A stretch of DNA of 64,000 bases from Paralvinella palmiformis (GCA_025642065.1 JAODUP010000141.1:1015001-1079000), one strand, 5' to 3'; shown: positions 23,130-35,231, numbered from the stretch's first letter. The notes: generated by a model from the letters alone, not told the origin. Made by a program: numbers and translations.

Positions 23130-25660
23130 AAGACTTTATTTCAGTTCGGTAATACATATACAAGTAGCATTAGCTAAACGCTATTAACCGAATATAAACA
23201 AAATGATAAGATTGGACGAATGTGATGCAATGATACAACATAATACGGATGAACATGATGCAGAATGAATCTTGATTGATGCATTGAATATTAATAATGT
23301 ACTATCACATTAAATGTACTATCACATTAAATGTGTACAATTCAAACAAGAGAAATGGGACCTTTCCATTTCTTTATACGCCTTCTAAATACCTTTAGAT
23401 TAATAGCTAGTTTAATATCGTCATCCAACTGATTCCACATTCGAGCCCCTTCATATCTCAAAGAGTGCTTACCATACTGTATAGTTCTAAATGTAGGCAT
23501 CGTAACCCTGAATGAACCTCTGAAATTATGAATGTTTACCTTTCGAGCGAATAGTTCATGTAGATAACTAGGTTCTATTTTATGAATAATTTTAAATATT
23601 TCAATCATAATAAGCTTCATTCTGTGTTCATACAGAAGAGGTTTGCAAGCCATATTTCGTAATTCTGTATACGGGCATGAATAATCTTTTATAATATAGC
23701 GTAAAAGCGTTTCTGGATATTTTCTATTTTCTTAATTTCTGATAATTTGCAGAAATGCCAGACAATCGGACGGTAGTTCAAATGTGACGTAATGAAACAT
23801 TCAAACAATATGTATTTTTCTCTCTCATTCAATATATTTGACAACCGACCGAGAACATTTAATTGGCGTCCTGCCTTTTTGCGGGTTGTTGATATGTTCA
23901 TTAAAGGTAAGTGCATATGTGGATACCTAGCAGTTTGACTGAGGCATGAGACTAATGTCATCCACCACTATGCTGTTTTCTAATTTGGTCTTGCTGAATA
24001 AAATAAATTGGAATTTTTCAGGATTAGCCTGAAGAACATTTTCCTTGAACCAGTTCATTAAAACATTTGACGCAAGCTCTATGTCTAACAATACATTCTC
24101 TATTTTATTACCATGTACACAAAGAGCGTTATCGTCTGCGTAATTGTAAATACTAAACAAATCACAAACTAAATATAAGAGATCGATAGAATATAAGTTA
24201 TACGTCAATGGGCCAAACATTGAAACCTGCACCGCTCTTTTTTCTAATCCCATCCATCCATTTTTAACATTGCCGATTTTTATCCATTGTAATCTATTGA
24301 TAAAATAATTTGCAATTAGCATGGATGCATCGGGATTGAATCCGTATGCATTTAACTTCGCTACCAACAAGCGATGTGGCTGACAGTCAAAAGCCTTCGA
24401 GAGATCAGTCAGTAAGGCTCCACTGATGCCACCGTCATCAATATTAGATTTACATTCGTCGATTAATCTCAATAGTACATTTTGACAGTTATGGCCCTTT
24501 CTGAATCCTGAAGGGAATAGTAACAGTAATGGGTTCATAAATGTATACATCTGATTTATAAGAATACCCCGAAATATTTTGCTGAAACATGGAAGGATAC
24601 TGACAGGTCGGTAATTCTTTTTGTCGTGCGTTGTACCTTTCTTAAAGATAGGCGATATTTCGGCTGACTTAAGATCATCCGGAAACTGGGAATTCTGAAT
24701 ACTTTTGTTAATTAGCCATGTGATGGAATGGCAAAATACACCAGAACCAATTTTGACTAGTTTAGGTGGGATAGCGTCATACCCAGGTGCTTTACGAGGG
24801 TTTAAGTCAGATAGTTCTTTACAACCATTTTCAACATTAACATGACTAAATGAAAGGTATCTATTATATTTTATTGATTCTTTTATACAGAGTACACTGG
24901 GATGTCTTGCGTGAGTTTTTATTATATCATGAAACTGATGATCGATTGATGGGAGTCATCATTACCAATATACCTTGTAATAATAACATAATATTCATTC
25001 ATTATATTACTGACAGTAACATGATCGTTCTTTATTACATTATATTCCATTAATATTATCTCATTCATAACATTATCACTCTTAATAGCAAATAAAGGTT
25101 TCACTGTTTTCCCCAAAAGAGTTCCCGTTTGACATTCCATGTTGTGTCCGCACATATTGTCTCATACAGTTTTTACGAAGTTTTAGGACAGAATTCCTGT
25201 GACTCCTATATTTGTTGCAATTAATATCCGTTCTGTATTTGTAAAACTTGCGCTTTAGCATGTTTTTCACGTTTATGGCCTTTCTTAGTTGACAGTTCAT
25301 TCAAGGTATTTTATTGTTTCTAATAGTCCTTTTCTTTAAGGGCGCATGATCATCTATTACTCGTCTTAGCAGTGATTGACTGAACTAATTTGCATCTACA
25401 TGATCTACATGATCAAATATCTCACATACTCGAAAGGGAATATATAATTTAGATATTGAATATATGTTTGTTCGCTAAAGTGTTTATAGCTTCGATAAAT
25501 AATATGCCGCTTTTTAATAACAGGTGCGTACATTTTGGTGGCGAAACATACCATATGATGAACATCACTTAAGTGACAACCAAGACATGTAATGTGTTGT
25601 AGACTTCTGGAAACATTGGTAAGGACAACATCTATTGGGGTTGCTACCTTAGACTTAAAC
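23130..25660 (-). pseudogene. LINE ORF2 relic: end of endonuclease, linker, RT, C-terminus and 3' UTR
   Basis: Minus-strand order: IDVVLTNVSRSLQHI at about 25645 (endonuclease C-terminus), CHLSDVHHMVCFATKM, YRSYKHFSEQ; linker MNCQLRKAINVKNMLKRKFY (25300-25240); GKTVKPLF and VSNIMNEYYVIITRYIGNDD (25110-24960). RT follows: NPRKAPGYDAIPPKLVKIG, NYRPVSILPCFSKIF, GFRKGHNCQNVLLRLIDECK (24505-24450), LLTDLSKAFD (24410-24385) and the catalytic YADD (about 24145). The C-terminus reads EKYILFECFITSHLNYRPIV, RMWNQLDDDIKLAINLKVFR. A 3' UTR ending GAAATAAAG reaches about 23130. At least four frameshifts plus stops make it inactive. It is 5' truncated inside the endonuclease. Confidence 0.88.
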
Positions 25661-25869
25661 TTATACTACAATAAATCCAATGAAGTGTAAAATGATAATA
25701 ACAGTCACGTAACAAAAGGTTCATCTTCTGATTGTTTTGTGTAAATTACAGGTTTTTGAGAAGAAACTAAAATATATATTATCATCTCATGTTTTGATGT
25801 ATTACCAAAATCCTGACGGTGTATGTTTTTGATACTGTTTAGTGTTTTAGCTGTTTTCAGGATTGAGTT

Positions 25870-26790
25870 GACACCATGGGTGGCGTGTAAGGAACTAAAA
25901 GGAACTAGAAGTAACCAAGTAAGATTTCAACTAACTACTTTACTTGTAAGGAAGTAGTTTTATTTGCGGTAACGCTGCTTGTTACATTGGGGATATTTCA
26001 TTTTAATCGCCAGGTGAATCCATTCGACAGGTAATTGATGATTGATTGATGTTTTAAGGCCACTTTTGTGCACATGATAGCCTAAATGATAATGAAGCGA
26101 AATCAATAATGAAACACCCTTCAGATATCCCCACGCCGAGATCCGAAGTCAGGTGGTAGTGATCTGTGGTCCAACGCGCTACCAATTAAATCACAGAGGC
26201 GCCCATCCATTTTGCAGGACGAGGGTTATTAACACTGTCCAATCCCGAATGTATTCGCGTTCCGGATTCAGTGCGATCAGTTTGAATTCTATAGTGATTA
26301 TGGCGGACCTAAATGTGGAGAGTGAAGTAGAAAGCGGCCATATCTGTCGACGATGTTTCGATTCCTTGACTGCAATGCAGGAGGCAACACCAGATGACCA
26401 GTCATTTGATCATTCGGATGAAGATGACGACTTCTTTGTTAAAAAGCAGCTTGTTGAGTATCTTCTGAGTCCATCTACAGAGAGGATGACAGCCGCGATA
26501 TGACCACTCATCAAGCGACTGTTCTTCGAAATAAACACTCTCCTATCAGCTACCGCTGCATGCGAGCGCCTGTTCAGTGCAGCTGTCGCAGCTGTCCCAG
26601 TTTTTGCTGAGGGCTTTGTTCAGTGAACTCAAGGTGGCAGCACATGTGCAAGTCTGAGAATGTTCTTATCTCTTGTATACATTTTATTATTAGTTATTGT
26701 CTTGCATTAAATTTTATCTTCCGATTCTACTTTTACTTTTACTTCAATTACTTTTAGAAAATACTTTTATTTTTATTCAAGTATATTTGT
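25870..26790 (+). pseudogene. hAT transposase C-terminal relic (with SINE inserted)
   Basis: From 26300 the + strand reads ADLNVESEVESGHICRRCFD, then DEDDDFFVKKQLVEYLLSPS, a stop, then LIKRLFFEINTLLSATAACE and RLFSAA. The DDFF...YL..P and RLF..NT.L.S.A.(C/V)ERLFS blocks are the hAT C-terminal dimerisation domain. AAGTA/TACTTTTACTTTTACTT-rich ends at about 25885-25960 and 26725-26775 may be subterminal repeats. Most of the transposase 5' part is missing; a SINE sits at 26036-26205. Confidence 0.7.
26036..26205 (-). mobile_element. SINE family V, near full length
   Basis: Matches 63103-63285 through the whole length: 3' part CACTTTTGTGCACATG, body GAAACACCCTTCAGATATCC and head GTCAGGTGGTAGTGATCTG. 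On the minus strand the head carries tRNA-like A/B boxes. Inserted inside the hAT relic. Confidence 0.82.
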
Positions 26791-27127
26791 TTACACAAAT
26801 AAATAATAATCATCGTTTAAATCTCTTATAGCGTTTTACGGACATATTATTTGGGTTTATGTTCTACAGCAACTTTGTATAGCTCCTGCTAGTAAGGGCG
26901 CTTTATTAAATATGCGTTATCATTAAATATACATGCGACATTAGTATTATATACCGATCTATGACAAATAGAGGTCTACATCAGCACCTTGTATTCTTCT
27001 GAAGTAATTCAATTGTGTCTAAAAGGGTTTCCTTGGGAATAATTTATTTTTTTGTAAGACCGTGTTCCATCATGGGTCATTTTATTCGTTTGCTAGATCT
27101 TTACAATTATTATTTCAATGTTTTCCT

Positions 27128-27160
<33 letters not shown>

Positions 27161-28218
27161 TCATTCAATGAGCTATTTTTGTCAAAGTGAAAAATTACCT
27201 ATAACAAGTTCAAAATCTTTAGAACTTTATCACTAACTTGTATCATTGTATGTATTACAATTGGACTTTAGAGTATCTTTACAGCCGATTTTACTACAGC
27301 TATGATATTAAATATAACATAATGCTTTTATTGAAAAGATAGAACTTATATAATCACTAAAATTACCTTCTGGCCGTTATCAATTTCAAAGTATAAACGG
27401 ATAATAGTATCATAACGTTTCCAATTAATTGTATCATGAAGTTCAAACCTTTATAATTAAAGTCGACGCAATGACCCAAATATTGTGCAGCTATCACTCA
27501 CTAATTCCACGTAGATCCAATGGATGGGGAAGAAAAACGATGTAAACAAACATTATAATCATGTTGAATGATGGGGCAATCGTATATTCTCTATTTCAAA
27601 AATGGAAATCTGCCGTGTACTTCCTGGTGATTTATTTTGGCGTGATTAACTGTACCTTGATCGTTTTATTTAACCATATTCAGATAAGCCATTGTTATAA
27701 AACAGAGGAACCGTCGTTTCCGATTAGTAGAAAGGGTGTTTGAATTTCGCATGAGGCATATGATCTAGCACTAAGGATGGTTCTCCCAATCGGCATGCTT
27801 AATACAGTGTTTGGTGTAAAATAAGGTAGAAAACCATCTAACATCGAGCTGTTCATTCATATTAAAGCAGAATCATAATTTGTAACCTGTCTAAAGACCA
27901 AAATAATATTAGTGATACTGTGCGGTTATTAGGTCTCAACTGGAAATGCAAATATTCTGTGTTTTTCGCAAATTCATATTTGAAGACAGAACTGTATATC
28001 CTTATTTAACAAAATATTCTAGAATAATCCGGAAAGGCTGATCCTGACAAAAACAATGTCTTGTCCCTCATCTTAATACAATAGGGTGTGTTGTCATTGC
28101 TGCAGTTGTCGTCCTAGAATCAATTCTACACCAAGTTATTCGTCTTATAAACGAGAAACATTCAAAGATTTAAAACGTTGATGGAATGTATTGATGAACA
28201 AACTAAACTAACGTGGGC

Positions 28219-28224
<6 letters not shown>

Positions 28225-28276
<52 letters not shown>
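28225..28276. repeat. (AT)n microsatellite, about 26 units
   Basis: One of the longest uninterrupted AT runs in the window; creates spurious Ile-Tyr open frames on both strands. Confidence 0.95.
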
Positions 28277-28279
<3 letters not shown>

Positions 28280-29924
28280 GATTGTCGACCCCTTAATATA
28301 TCTTATTTCGTAGAATATCACCAACGGCACAATTATATCACATGTAAAAATTCGTATATAACGATAAAATACGTAAACATTTGTCATATTAACTAACCCT
28401 AATTCCATTATATGTCTATAGTCAGTACATGTCAAAATGCTATGTCAGATGTCATTTTATTTTTTACGGGATAACCTGATGACACAAAAAACCATCAAAC
28501 ACCACAAGACATGAGCAGGCTTAATTTCATGTGCCAGTTAACTGATCAAACCCAAAAAAATTGGTTTGGCTTCAGTGTGATCCATTTGTCTGTCGTGTTG
28601 AGTCCATTGATTATCAATTTGTAATTTTCTCCTAATTATGAGCCTCTAACAATTCACATTAATGATTAAAAATTATCATTGCAAAACTTAAATAGTAATC
28701 CAATATGAACCGAAAAGACAATTGTTTCCGTGAAAGTTTGTTTACGTGATGAATGAAGGCAAACCACACGACTAATAAACGAGTTCGAGGCAATCACCTG
28801 TCACGTGACCATAAATACAATTAGTCTTTATACACGAGGTCGTCTTATACATTATCACACCATGTCACATTAACACTCCCCAGAAGTCATCATTCATCAC
28901 AACTCAACATACATAAATCCCGGGCACCAAGATAATTGTACTGAATATTGTGTTGATATTGTTATTTTGTTTTCATCAAAGAAATCTTCTTTCGTGAAAC
29001 CAAGCAGCAATTTCTGTTGTTAAACAGCCTACTAAAAATAAAGTGAATTATTTATAGGAAGGTTCAAAACACGGACGACGAGAGACGATTTGGGTTAGAT
29101 ACAGAATGTCAAGATTTTCTTCTTCGCGGTGTACGTCTTTATAAATATTAGCGTTGTCCGTCTGAGTTAGAAAGAAGACGTATTGTTTCCAAGATGGCGA
29201 ATAAGTGAAAAGATTGCGTAATTTATGTTGTTTGTCAAGACTTGTGTACCAAATATAAATTAGCATAACAAATTCATGTATCATTATGTAGTTTCACACT
29301 ACCTACGTATAAAGTATTTATTAGCAAGTTCTACCAAAGCCAGTCTATTGTAAATATATATTTTATTAACAAATGGATTAATGGAACACTATAAATATTT
29401 CATGTTCAAAAAAGGACTTTTCTATTAATTACTGTACGAGATAAACATAGTGAATACCATTCAAAGGTAATTAATAATTAATGCTATAATTTTAGGCAAT
29501 ACTGGCCGTATAGAATTATCACAACTAAAGGTTTATACTGAACTTTTCTTTCATTAGATTCTTTTGGGTCTAATTTTGCTAGATATTTGCAAACAGTTAC
29601 CTATTTCTGGCCATCTTAATTCTAGCAAATTAAATATACATTTAATCCTTCAACACTTTTAATTCGTTACATGACTATATTACATAACAGCTGATCACAA
29701 GAAAATATACCTTATAATTAATTACATAACAAATGTGGTATACTTGCTAGTATGATATTATCCATCAATTAATCTATTAATTAGTTGTTTTGCAAAGTAT
29801 ATAACTACGTGTATATCAGATGCTGTATATTGGCAATCCATTTGCCTAAGAAATTATGAATGATTAACAAGCCTAGAATACTTAAGGATTTCATAATCGA
29901 CTCCTATTATGTGGAAAATGTACT

Positions 29925-29960
<36 letters not shown>

Positions 29961-30678
29961 TGTAAAACTAAATTAATTTTGTTTTTATTATTATGCTACT
30001 ATAATTCGTTCTACATGTTTCTACAAATAGTTATTTTATATTAGTGAATAGTGGGCTATTATATATATATATATATATATATATCCGTTAAATAAGTAGC
30101 AATTGAATGTTTTAGGAAGCGAATGACAAATGTTTATTTTTATTCTATTTAATTTATCTATTTTTAAAAAGTTAATTTTATATAAAAGCAAAGAACCTTC
30201 AGGTAAATAGAGTTTTTTAAGATATTATACCACATTTCTAATTTCTCTTTTTTTATTTCAAAGTTAATTTTTTTTAAGCAACGAACTTTTATGCAAATGC
30301 AATTGTTCTAAGATATTATACCACAAATAGGTCAAATACTGCACAATTGTGACAAAATAAAACAGCTCATTGTGTGTATTTTAATCGTATTATACTTTTT
30401 TCACTAACAAATATCTGGAAAAAGGCGAGGATTGTTGGAATTATTGTTGTCGCATCCCAGTACATCCTATAGTCGTACCGATCACTTGAAGAAGAAATAA
30501 AACTCGAGACACCTCATAAATAAGTAACTCTGCCACGTGTTTATATGTTGCTATATATAAAATAGAGTAGCCTGTCGCGGCATAGTCAGTATATAGCTCC
30601 GAACATTCGTGGAAGATCTGCGCATTTCACGTAAATAATAATACATGCTAATACGCATAGATCACAGAATAATAACGT

Positions 30679-30680
<2 letters not shown>

Positions 30681-30717
<37 letters not shown>

Positions 30718-30741
30718 AGAGAGAGAGAGAGAGAGAGAAGA
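30681..30741. repeat. (AT)n-(AG)n compound microsatellite
   Basis: AT run followed by an AGAGAG run, directly ahead of a SINE fragment. Confidence 0.92.
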
Positions 30742-30744
30742 AAC

Positions 30745-30802
30745 GGCCCATTTAGCTTACCATGGGCGCAAAAAGTGGCCGTAAAACACCAATCATCATA
30801 TA
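30745..30802 (+). mobile_element. SINE family V, 3' fragment
   Basis: GGCCCATTTAGCTTACCATG and AAAGTGGCCGTAAAACACCA then ATCATCAT match the 3' part and tail of the family V SINE at 63.1 kb, in reverse orientation to that copy. Confidence 0.75.
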
Positions 30803-31284
30803 TATAGAGAGATAAATTTTTAAACGCTTGATACTTTACGTAACCTAGGACTTCAAATTGGTCAGTGTTATTATTTACATAAATTATTGACACACCTTTA
30901 AACACCAAACGACACAGTATTATTTTAATTACGATATATACTATTAATATCGTGTGCTACAACAGATTTCTTGTAGAGCACAGCATATGTTAATTTATAC
31001 ATAGTATGTTATCAGAAGATAACAACCAAAATACATGTACGGACAACCTTCACCATTAATTCAGCGCATACAGATAATGATAGACATAACAATGTAAACA
31101 CTGGATTATTATTTGCATGAAATATGCACATCTTTCTCAAAATATCTGCGGATTATTTAGTGTAACAGATCTCAGCAAACATTTTATCTAACATATTCTA
31201 ACATATATTTTAACAAAGTCCTTTCAATTATTTGAATTCTTTTTATTTATTCAGGTTTGTATCCGATCTCATGTATATTATTTG

Positions 31285-31329
<45 letters not shown>

Positions 31330-32185
31330 GATTTATCCACTATGTGAATAATTAATGAAATAATAATAATGCTTGAAAAAGTTACGCATTTACAGAAATA
31401 AAATGATGCATATAACACTATCTGTGTTAATATGAAGTTATTATTTATAGATTTTAATAGTAAATTATGGAAAAAAATACCGACACAACATGTACAGTTG
31501 TATCGGGAAAGTAATAAATACATTAACATAATACAGCGCATATAAAGGTAAAAGTTGTTTCAGTCGTTAAAAAAAGCTCCAATAAACATGTCTTCTATCG
31601 TGTTATCAGTTCACTTTATGCATTATTCCAAAACAGCCATTATCACAACTTTGCTAAATTATTTAATTATTCCCTTCTTTTCTAAACATAATTAAAGCAT
31701 GCTAATTTAATTAATGATTAAGGTTAATCCGGCATCACATAATTGGTGCATAGTGCATTTGTTTAGCTACCAAAATAATATTTACAAATTTATGTATCTA
31801 TTTTAAATATTCATAGGTCTACTAATTCTGGATGTCAGATACCTGTTAAAAATAAATAATTTAAATATTTCCACGTCTAAATTTTAATAAATATATTTAT
31901 GGCTTTAATAAATATATTTCAAAATGCTGACCCTACTGATAATTGCCTAACTGTAGTCAGCGAGTAAAATCTTGAAGCTGCAGCTAAAATAATATATTCA
32001 AATGTTGACTTTCATATCAAGCTGAATAATAACAGTAATAAAAGTATGTCGTTGTTGTTGTTATACCTTCTAACTTAAAATATCTCAATACAAAGAACTA
32101 ATACAAATCTCATTATCACTGTGTGCAATGTATTATAAAAAGTAACAAGATTCTTGTCATATATGAGAATTGCGTAGACGGTGTA

Positions 32186-32927
32186 CGGACAAATGCCCAC
32201 CGGAGAAATGCTCACCAGACAAATGCTCACCGGACAATTGACCAGTGGACAAATTCTCACCAATTAAAGTCGGAGATTGAACAAATGCCCACCACGAAAA
32301 AAATTAATAAAAGCCAAAAAATAAATGAAAAAATAAATAAACGACAAAATTAAACGAATTCGTTTCATTTATTTACATTCTGAATGATGAATAACGATTG
32401 CAACGAACGAAACCCCCAATATTATACGATTGCAATCATTGATACAATTTATAAAGGACTATGCAAAACATTGCAATTGGTGTTATAAAGAAACCTAAAG
32501 ATTACATGGCTTCAATAAATGAATCAATTCATTTTCAACATAGAAGAACTTTAATCTTCTAGTTCAAGTTCATTGCATTTGATTTATATGGCTTCTAAAG
32601 GCTCATGTTAAATTTCAATAGTAAATATCTTTATTTGACAATTTACTGTTTTAATTGGAAGTCAGTTGACAAAAATTATAGTGGCACTGGTAGTATTGGG
32701 AAAGTAATTTTTGAAAATGTTAACTTTATACTTTAATATTTTAAAGCCAAAAAATTATTATCATACATGACAGAAAAATGGAAATCTAGACAAATGAAAA
32801 AATTGTTTTAGCTCAACGTTTTGTTTAGTTTAATATTTGTTTTCTTGGTGTGCATTTGTTTCCACTCTCCTACTTTATTGGAGCGCATTTGTTCAGTGAA
32901 CATTTGTCCGGGGTTGGCATTTGTCCT
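32186..32927. mobile_element. Fold-back-like element with inverted arms of 15-bp tandem repeats
   Basis: The left arm (32186-32290) holds at least five tandem 15-bp units of the type CGGACAAATGCTCAC. The right arm (about 32848-32927) carries the same units in inverted orientation (GCATTTGTCC, CATTTGTCCG). The roughly 550 bp between them are AT-rich and noncoding. Tandemly repeated inverted arms are a hallmark of fold-back-type DNA transposons. No transposase is present. Confidence 0.65.
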
Positions 32928-32940
32928 AAAACTCCCTTAG

Positions 32941-32958
32941 ACACACACACACACACAC

Positions 32959-32989
<31 letters not shown>

Positions 32990-32990
32990 T
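32941..32990. repeat. (AC)n(AT)n microsatellite
   Basis: CA run then AT run, immediately right of the fold-back-like element. Confidence 0.92.
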
Positions 32991-33132
32991 CAGCAATAAC
33001 CACGATTCTTTTACAACGAGGTCCACTCGTAACTATCTCTCTGACAATGAAGCGTATTTATGGTCAATCTTTGTGAGCATAACTGATTCATCTGTGATTA
33101 ATAATTATAATGGCTTGCTATCTCAAACTTAC

Positions 33133-33186
33133 CACGTCTTTGTTTACTTGGTCGTAACCGCTCGAACTGCACGTAACAGACGCCAT
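33133..33186 (-). CDS. Candidate first coding exon of an unidentified minus-strand gene
   Basis: Reading the minus strand from 33186, ATGGCG follows acaaaca-aca, a good initiation context. It gives MASVTCSSSGYDQVNKDV (18 codons, phase 0), directly followed by a consensus donor G|GTAAGT at 33132. A full CRE palindrome TGACGTCA lies at 33220-33227, about 34 bp upstream of the start. The local sequence is richer in G+C and CpG than its surroundings. I could not find a downstream exon with confidence, and I do not recognise the peptide. It could be chance. Confidence 0.35.
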
Positions 33187-33219
33187 TGTTGTTTGTTCGG
33201 CTCCTAGATTTCCAAAAAC

Positions 33220-33227
33220 TGACGTCA
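33220..33227. promoter_or_regulatory. Full CRE palindrome TGACGTCA
   Basis: Perfect CREB/ATF consensus 34 bp upstream of the candidate minus-strand start codon at 33186. A palindromic 8-mer could occur by chance, but the position relative to a good start plus donor is suggestive. Confidence 0.4.
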
Positions 33228-33620
33228 TCACTTGGAGCAGCGGTTTTGTGCAAATTCGTCATGTACGTGTTCTTAAAATAAATCAACACGTCCGGTGATT
33301 TATTAATTAGCCAGGACTTATCGATGAACAGTTATTCTGTAAAATCAATTCTACTGAGTGGTAGGTAATCGAGGAATTAATTTTGCTGCATGGTGCACAA
33401 TTAAATAGAAGAACTGGTGTGGAAAAATTCCAACCCATAAAGTTATTTTGATCGAATCATCAAGTTTCGGGACTATTTATAATCGACGTAAAGTGCACCC
33501 GCTCGTGATAGCTGAATATTAAATGTTTAACCATTAGTCGGTTCAATATTTTTAATTATTCATGAAATATTTTCAGTACCTAAGAAAAGGTTGATAAATA
33601 TGGCAGACCGGAAAACAGGT

Positions 33621-33623
<3 letters not shown>

Positions 33624-33660
<37 letters not shown>

Positions 33661-33672
33661 TATATATATTAT
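33624..33672. repeat. (AT)n microsatellite, interrupted
   Basis: Two AT runs separated by ATAAA. Confidence 0.9.
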
Positions 33673-33934
33673 AAGAATATACAAATATTCCAGCAATGCC
33701 AATTTCGACCACCAAAATCGGTACAATTCAAGCAAAGTTGGTATTTATTTTCTCATTACAAAGGGTCAAATGTTACAAATATCCTGCTTGATTTATGACG
33801 TGTAATGATAGATGTTATCTGAAGACAGCTGTTGTTTTGCTTGAAAACAGCGTGCTTTATCTCGTATAACTCGCAGTCCAAATATAGGGCGCCTTTCGAA
33901 GTATCTATACCAGAAGTTACTCCGGTACTAGGGG

Positions 33935-34145
33935 GCGGGCCTTTATGACTCGGTACAGAAAAAATTATCTCGGTCAATTGATTTTGTGCTACACACACAC
34001 ACACACACACACACAGTACTCCTAGTTAATGTGCTGTACGTAATGTTGGCAAATCGTCCCCTACTGAAGTGGTTTATGATGTACTGTAATGTTCAGCTGT
34101 GAAAATGGCTGGCTTGCTGGTTCACTGTTTGTTCTATTCTTTTTG
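33935..34145 (+). repeat. Interspersed repeat family C, copy 1
   Basis: Shares about 170 bp with 49215-49425 in PDK intron 3: AATTATCTCGGTCAATTGAT, CTGAAGTGGTTTATGAT and TACTGTAATGTTCAGCTGTG followed by GGTTCACTGTTTGTTCTATT. This copy has a (CA)n expansion at 33992-34014 that the other lacks. Unclassified. Confidence 0.85.
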
Positions 34146-34199
34146 GGTTTTAACAACGTGGTATATAGTTACACATGTTGATGCAGTTTGGTAGATAAG

Positions 34200-34378
34200 G
34201 AAAGTTAACATGGCGCTATAGTGGCAGTTGTTCATCCAACGGGGCAACTGGGAAGTTTTTTCTTTAAAATTAATTAGACCTCGTGGGGAAGCTGTAAAAT
34301 GCAGACCACATGCGTCTCCCTCATTTGAGATAACCAGCCACGTTAAATAACTGCCATTTCGGCAATTATTATTATTAT
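34200..34378 (+). mobile_element. SINE family B, 3' half with (ATT)n tail
   Basis: Matches the minus-strand SINE at 19468-19760: TGGCGCTATAGTGG, GGGCAACTGGGAAGTTTT, GCGTCTCCCTCATTTGA, AACTGCCATTTC and an ATTATTATTATTA tail. The tRNA-like head is missing or diverged. It lies directly downstream of repeat C. Confidence 0.78.
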
Positions 34379-34766
34379 TAGATAGCTAAATAGAACACCA
34401 AAACTCTCAAACAGCTACTTTTCAATCTATCTTCCAAACAGTAAAGGTCTAACCATAATACAAATAAAGAAACCGAACCATGACTAAATTAGTGATCCTA
34501 ACAACACAAAGGGACTTGAATATCCACATAAAAATTAATGTCCATATCATGATCTAATACGTATACGTGACTGTTCTATTTATCATATTTATCTATCGTA
34601 TAATATTATTTTTGGTTGAGGTATTTTTGTATCACAGTATAAGAGTTCGAGTCAAAATCTTTTCAGTTCTGTTGTTTTTTTGTCATACAAATTACGGCAA
34701 CTTCACACTGAATGCTTTAAATATCACCCTCATCTATTAATAATAAATCCAAGTGTTTCTCAGTTT

Positions 34767-34769
<3 letters not shown>

Positions 34770-34809
<40 letters not shown>

Positions 34810-34922
34810 AATTGACGGGGTGAAAGTATATATTATAACGTTATTATTGAAAAATTACTAACCTTTTCCCCCCACACACACACACACACACACACAAAAT
34901 ATATATATATATATATATATAT
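34770..34922. repeat. Cluster of (AT)n, (AC)n, (AT)n microsatellites
   Basis: (AT)n at about 34773-34803; a C-run then (CA)n at 34869-34898; (AT)n at 34900-34922. Confidence 0.92.
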
Positions 34923-35231
34923 AATATCACAACCTTATTATTGAATAAGCTACTATTACGACTACTAGTAGTAACACAAACCATCATCTTAATGGATCGT
35001 TGTGATTGATATTCAGCCAATTAAAACATGTCATAATATTTGTTTTATTAATATTACTTTGTAATAGCCCGTTGTCTCTAAATAAGTATCGAAGTAGATC
35101 GAACTATCTTTGGTAAATGATGCTAATAAGTAATTGCCGTCAAATTTGAAATTGTTTTTTGGAAAGTTTTTCCCTTTTTTTTTTAAAAATTCTTAAAATT
35201 AAAAATTTTAAAAAAACCCCGAAAAATTTTG

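Larger units (their letters stand above)
26800..32180. other. Long noncoding, microsatellite-rich stretch
   Basis: No supported gene. Holds (CT)n at 27126-27158, (AT)n at 28225-28276, 29932-29958, 30060-30084 and 31289-31325, and a SINE fragment near 30.75 kb. A minus-strand frame at 29284-29048 is open but has no recognised domain or clear splice site. ATGGCGAATAAG at 29192 follows a YY1-like CCAAGATGGCG. Confidence 0.5.

Noticed and set aside
28178..28435. Ile-Tyr repeat proteins on both strands
   Set aside because: Pure translation of an (AT)n run; the same applies to frames at 13588 (start only), 30678, 31278, 39687, 46555, 47201, 55193 and 56282-56635.
29048..29284. Minus-strand frame encoding 78 aa, considered as a later exon of the 33.1-kb candidate gene
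   Set aside because: No pyrimidine tract or clear acceptor precedes it and no domain is recognisable; linkage cannot be supported.
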